A DNA stretch of 24,881 bases from Nitriliruptorales bacterium (GTDB lineage: Bacteria > Actinomycetota > Nitriliruptoria > Euzebyales > Egibacteraceae): positions 1-24,881 of the forward strand of contig SLAO01000158.1 in assembly GCA_007126835.1 (NCBI GenBank), given 5' to 3'. This document shows, piece after piece, positions 21,762 through 24,881 of the stretch. Within the stretch, counting starts at the first letter, position 1. Every line of letters starts with the position of its first letter. The notes beneath the pieces were generated by a model. The model was not told the origin of the DNA and did no database searches. It saw only the letters and a list, made by a program, of their open reading frames with translations. A program made the translations under genes and the position numbers.

Positions 21762-23099
21762 TCAGCCCTCGACGGCCGCGGCCTCCTCCGGGGCGGCGAG
21801 CTTCTGCTGCCGTCGTCGAGCCACGAGGCCGGCGGTGACCCCCGCGACAAGCGGTACCGCGATGAGCAGCACGCGGAGCACGACGACGACGATCTCGATC
21901 GGCGCGTCCAACAGCCGGGCGATCACGTCGTTGGTCGCGGCGATGGTGGCCACGGCGACGAACGTTCCGCCCGCCCACACCGCCGCCGCACGGACCGGGA
22001 TGTCGTGCAGGCGCTGGTTGACGTGGCTGACGTCCTCGTGGCCGCGGATGGCGCGCTCGATCCACGGCCACAAGGCGGTGGCCGCGACCAGCAGCAGCGG
22101 CAGCGCGACCCCCATGAGGAACGGTGCCGACCACACCGCACCGAGGGCGGCGAACTCGAACGGCGGGGCGAGCCGCAGCAGGCCCTCGACCCAGAACAGG
22201 AACCAGTCTGGCTGTGACGCGTTGGTCGCCTCGCCGATGCGGTACGGCCCATGCAGGTCCAAGTCGGCGTAGGGCAGCAACGCCGCTGCTACGGCCAGCA
22301 CTGCACCGATCCCCAGCGCGAGCACGGTGGACGTCATCGCCTGCCACGGCCACAGCGGCTCACCGACGACGTAGCGCTCGGCGTCGATGTCGTCGCGCGG
22401 GCGCTGGGTGTGATCTTGATGGCCGATCAGCGCGAGGTGCAGCCCCAGCAGGGCGGTGATGATCAGCGGCGCCCACAGCGCGTGCAGGGCGAACATGCGC
22501 GGCAGCATCTGACCGGTGGGGAACTCGCCGGCGAACAGCCACTGCGCCAGCGTCTCACCCACCCACGGGATCGCGATCACCAGCGCGTACAGGATGCGCA
22601 GGCTCGTGCCGGCCAGGACGTCGAACGGCAAGTTGTGCCCGGTCCATCCCGAGATCGCGGCCATCACCAGCAGCGCCACGCCGATCAGGTGCGTCAGCTC
22701 GCGTGGCGCCCGGAACGCGCCGGTGGCCAGGACCCGGATGAGGTGGGCCAGGATCGCCGCGACGAAGATGTGGCTGGCGAGGCGGTGCACCCGCCGCAGC
22801 AGCAGCCCGCCGGGCACGTCGTGGGACAGCGTGACCACCGACGCGTACGCCGCGGGCATCTCCCGGCCCTGGTGCAGGGTTGACCCGCCCTCGTACGTCA
22901 CCATCGCCGCCGACGGCTCGTAGAACAGCGTCAAGGCGATGCCGGTCAGGACGAGGATCACGAACGCGATCACGGCGACCTCGCCGAACAAGAACGACCA
23001 GTGGCGGGGAAACGCCTTGACCGCGAGCTTGGCGATGAGCGGGCTGACTCCCAGCCGGCGGTCGATCCCGCGGACTACGACGGCGGCCGGGTTCCTCAT
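21762..23099 (-). CDS. qcrB: Cytochrome bc complex, cytochrome b subunit
   Basis: A 445-residue membrane protein of the bc-type menaquinol:cytochrome c reductase. Heme ligands are visible as His105/His119 (RVHRLASHIFVAAILAHL) and His206/His221 (MFALHALWAPLIITALLGLH); the 15-residue spacing of the second pair is like the b6-type. GWTGHNLPFD (151-160) follows the family, and the quinol-site loop is PDWFLFW, a variant of PEWY/PDWY. It carries electrons between the quinol sites and moves protons. The start is ATG at 23099, overlapping the qcrA stop in ATGA (translational coupling). The C-terminal 50 residues are a hydrophobic segment plus a basic/Ala/Glu tail. Confidence 0.95.
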   Translation of the reverse strand: MRNPAAVVVRGIDRRLGVSPLIAKLAVKAFPRHWSFLFGEVAVIAFVILVLTGIALTLFYEPSAAMVTYEGGSTLHQGREMPAAYASVVTLSHDVPGGLLLRRVHRLASHIFVAAILAHLIRVLATGAFRAPRELTHLIGVALLVMAAISGWTGHNLPFDVLAGTSLRILYALVIAIPWVGETLAQWLFAGEFPTGQMLPRMFALHALWAPLIITALLGLHLALIGHQDHTQRPRDDIDAERYVVGEPLWPWQAMTSTVLALGIGAVLAVAAALLPYADLDLHGPYRIGEATNASQPDWFLFWVEGLLRLAPPFEFAALGAVWSAPFLMGVALPLLLVAATALWPWIERAIRGHEDVSHVNQRLHDIPVRAAAVWAGGTFVAVATIAATNDVIARLLDAPIEIVVVVLRVLLIAVPLVAGVTAGLVARRRQQKLAAPEEAAAVEG

Positions 23100-24013
23100 T
23101 CGGAGCCCTCGATCTCGGCCGGGGTGGGACGCCCCTCGCGGGGCCGCAGGCCGGTCGTCGGGCCGACATGGCCGATGAACTCACCCGCGGCGACTAACAC
23201 CCCGTCCTCGAGCCGCAACGGCAGCTGCGGAAGGGGCCGCTCGGCAGGGCCGAAGGTAGGCATCGCTCCAGCCGTCGCGTCGAAGGAGGCCTGGTGGCAG
23301 GGGCAGAACAGCGCGCCGGTGCCCGCGCGGAACAGCCCGACCGGGCAGCCCATGTGCGTGCACACCTTCGAGTACGCCACGAGGTTGCCGTCGACGACCC
23401 CGTCGAGGTGCGTGGGTGGCCGCAAACGGTCGACGGGGGCGCGGACCAGGACGACCGAGGAGAGCTCCTCGCGCACGGGCTGACCGTCGGGCCCTTCTGG
23501 CCAGATCGTGTCGAGGCCTCCGTCGGGAAGCGCTGCGGGGGACAGCAGCTCCCCCTCGTCGTCGAGCAACCGCACGCCGTCCGACCACCGGGTGCGCAAC
23601 CCGATGTCGGGTCGGGTCGGGCCCATCGCCGTGGCCGGAGCGACCAACCCCACGGCGATGCCGCAACCGGCCACGAGGATGGTCCGACGACCCATGCGCT
23701 GCCCGGCGGGCTGCTGCTCGCCGGCGGTGACGACACCCTCGACCTGTCCCGCGGAGCCAGCCTCGGTGGGAAGGGCAGGCCGCTCCTCCACCCCGGTTAC
23801 CTGCGGATAGGTCGCAAGGACGTACCTGCGGATCGCAGCGGCCATCCCCGCCAGGGCGATCGCGAGCAGGATGCCCAGCACCGCCACGTCGGCCTCCAGA
23901 ACGAACGCGACCGCGAACCCGATCCCACCGGCGGCGCTGGCCAGCGCCCACAGGGCAACAACCCGAAACGAGCCGCGGTCCGGTGATGGGTCGATGCGTT
24001 CGAACTCCTGCAT
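23096..24013 (-). CDS. qcrA: Cytochrome bc complex, Rieske iron-sulfur subunit
   Basis: A 305-residue protein with three hydrophobic segments (about 17-38, 43-60, 109-130) before the Rieske domain, the usual actinobacterial layout. The 2Fe-2S ligands are Cys218/His220 (CTHMGC) and Cys237/His240 (CPCH); Cys223 and Cys239 form the stabilising disulfide. A roughly 25-residue loop separates the two boxes. It takes electrons from menaquinol and passes them to the cytochrome c subunit. The start is ATG at 24013, 23 bases after the qcrC stop. The gene order qcrC-qcrA-qcrB is the standard one. Confidence 0.95.
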   Translation of the reverse strand: MQEFERIDPSPDRGSFRVVALWALASAAGGIGFAVAFVLEADVAVLGILLAIALAGMAAAIRRYVLATYPQVTGVEERPALPTEAGSAGQVEGVVTAGEQQPAGQRMGRRTILVAGCGIAVGLVAPATAMGPTRPDIGLRTRWSDGVRLLDDEGELLSPAALPDGGLDTIWPEGPDGQPVREELSSVVLVRAPVDRLRPPTHLDGVVDGNLVAYSKVCTHMGCPVGLFRAGTGALFCPCHQASFDATAGAMPTFGPAERPLPQLPLRLEDGVLVAAGEFIGHVGPTTGLRPREGRPTPAEIEGSE

Positions 24014-24036
24014 GCGGCCTCCTGTCGGGAGCGCGC

Positions 24037-24881
24037 CTAGCTGCTGGGGCGGCGGTACGCCAACATGATCACGATCGCGACGAGGGTGAGCACGGGGATG
24101 GCGGCCAGCGCCTGCGAGATGCGATCGAGCTCGCGAAGGCCAACCGGGGTCATCGGGATGTCGTCCATGCTGGTGGTGTACGCCGCGATGTCGGCCACAT
24201 CCTGGTCGGACAGCTGGCTCTCGTCGAAGGCGGGCATGTTGAACGGCCCCTCGCGCGTCGCCTCGGCGATGGCGACCTCGTCGAGACCGCGCACCCCGAG
24301 CACGGTCTCACCGCCGCCCGAGATCCCCCCGATGCCCGTGGCGCCGTGGCACTGCATGCAGTTCGCCGCGTACAGGTCCCCGCCGCGGGCCCGATCGCCG
24401 GCGCCGACCTCGGGGATCTCGCCGGGCAGCTCGAGCTCGACCGACAACCACGCTGCCAGCGCGTCACGGTCCTCGGGGCTGATGTCGGGCTCTTCGATCA
24501 GACCGGCTCGCGCGTCGACGATCGGCATGCGCCCTGTCCGCACCAACAGGTCGTTGTAGGGCACGGTGGTGTCGTCGATCGGCGGTCCCGCCTGCACCCC
24601 CGAGCCGGGGCGACCCTGGCCCTGCGTCCCGTGGCAGGTGACGCAGTACCGCGCGTAGACCTCACCGCCGCGCGTGACTTGCGTTTCGTCGGGGTCGTCG
24701 GTCGGGCTCTGCCCCCAAACGTTGCCGGTGGTGGCCGTCAGCGTCACGCCACCGAGGGCGGCAGCCGTGCCGACCACGGCGAGCCAGCCCAGCAGGGGAC
24801 GCCTGGTGCGGGCGGGCCGCTCCCGCCCCGTCTGGGCCGAGGAGGGCGGGCGGTGACGCGCACCGCCGCCCCCGGTCCCGC
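24037..24881 (-). CDS. qcrC: Diheme cytochrome c of the bc complex, 5' end outside the window
   Basis: At least 281 residues. Two heme c sites: CVTCH and CMQCH, followed by the usual HGxxGxGG-type context (HGTQGQGRPG; HGATGIGGISG) and methionines (RMPI, NMPAF) as likely sixth ligands. A C-terminal hydrophobic segment (ALAAIPVLTLVAIVIMLAY) anchors it. A GTG at 24777 looks like a start, but the same frame stays open to the window edge and encodes a basic stretch and RRPLLGWLAVVGTAAALGG, i.e. a proper N-terminal signal/anchor; no ATG, GTG or TTG is found there, so the true start is beyond the edge. It passes electrons to cytochrome aa3 oxidase without a soluble cytochrome. Confidence 0.93.
   Translation of the reverse strand, partial: GTGGGGARHRPPSSAQTGRERPARTRRPLLGWLAVVGTAAALGGVTLTATTGNVWGQSPTDDPDETQVTRGGEVYARYCVTCHGTQGQGRPGSGVQAGPPIDDTTVPYNDLLVRTGRMPIVDARAGLIEEPDISPEDRDALAAWLSVELELPGEIPEVGAGDRARGGDLYAANCMQCHGATGIGGISGGGETVLGVRGLDEVAIAEATREGPFNMPAFDESQLSDQDVADIAAYTTSMDDIPMTPVGLRELDRISQALAAIPVLTLVAIVIMLAYRRPSS

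Noticed and set aside
20273..21838. 521-codon plus-strand open frame across the dehydrogenase and SDR genes
   Set aside because: It overlaps the alcohol dehydrogenase in another frame and is antisense to the SDR; Arg-rich shadow.
24037..24777. GTG at 24777 as the start of qcrC
   Set aside because: It would cut the signal/anchor segment in half; the frame is open with fitting sequence up to the window edge.

Overview
The window is GC-rich throughout and densely coded. Together, a mycobacterial-type LigD (polymerase, phosphoesterase, ligase), a Ku gene, a LigC-type ligase, a qcrCAB cytochrome bc module with a diheme QcrC, and a luciferase-like (probably F420-dependent) oxidoreductase point to a high-GC actinomycete (Actinomycetota). 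I cannot fix the genus. No tRNA, rRNA, insertion sequence, integrase, phage gene or CRISPR array was seen, so this looks like ordinary chromosome.

Left part (1-3823): the 3' end of a stand-alone LigD-type polymerase (Prim-PolC-like) gene runs tail to tail into a LigC-like ATP-dependent DNA ligase. Upstream of the ligase on the minus strand are a 24-bp tandem repeat, a small membrane-anchored protein, a lipoprotein with an M15-peptidase-like C-terminal domain, and a GNAT acetyltransferase. Next (3909-7167) comes a minus-strand unit of a TetR regulator, an ABC ATPase and a two-fold repeated ABC-2-type permease. It starts from a promoter whose -35/-10 spacer is covered by a pseudo-palindrome, the likely TetR operator. 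A patatin-like phospholipase (7379-8368) diverges from it.

Middle part (8369-14316): a 63-bp triplicate repeat, a CPA1-type cation/proton antiporter, a second unrelated repeat array, a small Cys-rich protein of unknown function, then ku and ligD on the minus strand (ligD first, ku second), and a 49-residue Asp-rich lipoprotein divergent from ligD. The window therefore carries both a Prim-PolC/LigC pair and a Ku/LigD end-joining pair within 14 kb.

Right part (14313-24881): a luciferase-like monooxygenase, a DUF2071 protein, and an unusual fusion of a glycosyltransferase-2 domain with a HAD-phosphatase domain. In the fusion both catalytic sites look eroded while the zinc loop is kept. These are followed by a sodium:solute symporter plus zinc alcohol dehydrogenase pair, and by a convergent SDR dehydrogenase lying directly downstream of qcrC-qcrA-qcrB. 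The first of these, qcrC, runs off the right edge.

The most interesting points are the degenerate glycosyltransferase/HAD fusion, three unrelated tandem-repeat arrays in intergenic gaps, the small Cys-rich protein tail to tail with ku, three convergent gene pairs whose stop codons share bases, and the operator embedded in the TetR promoter.
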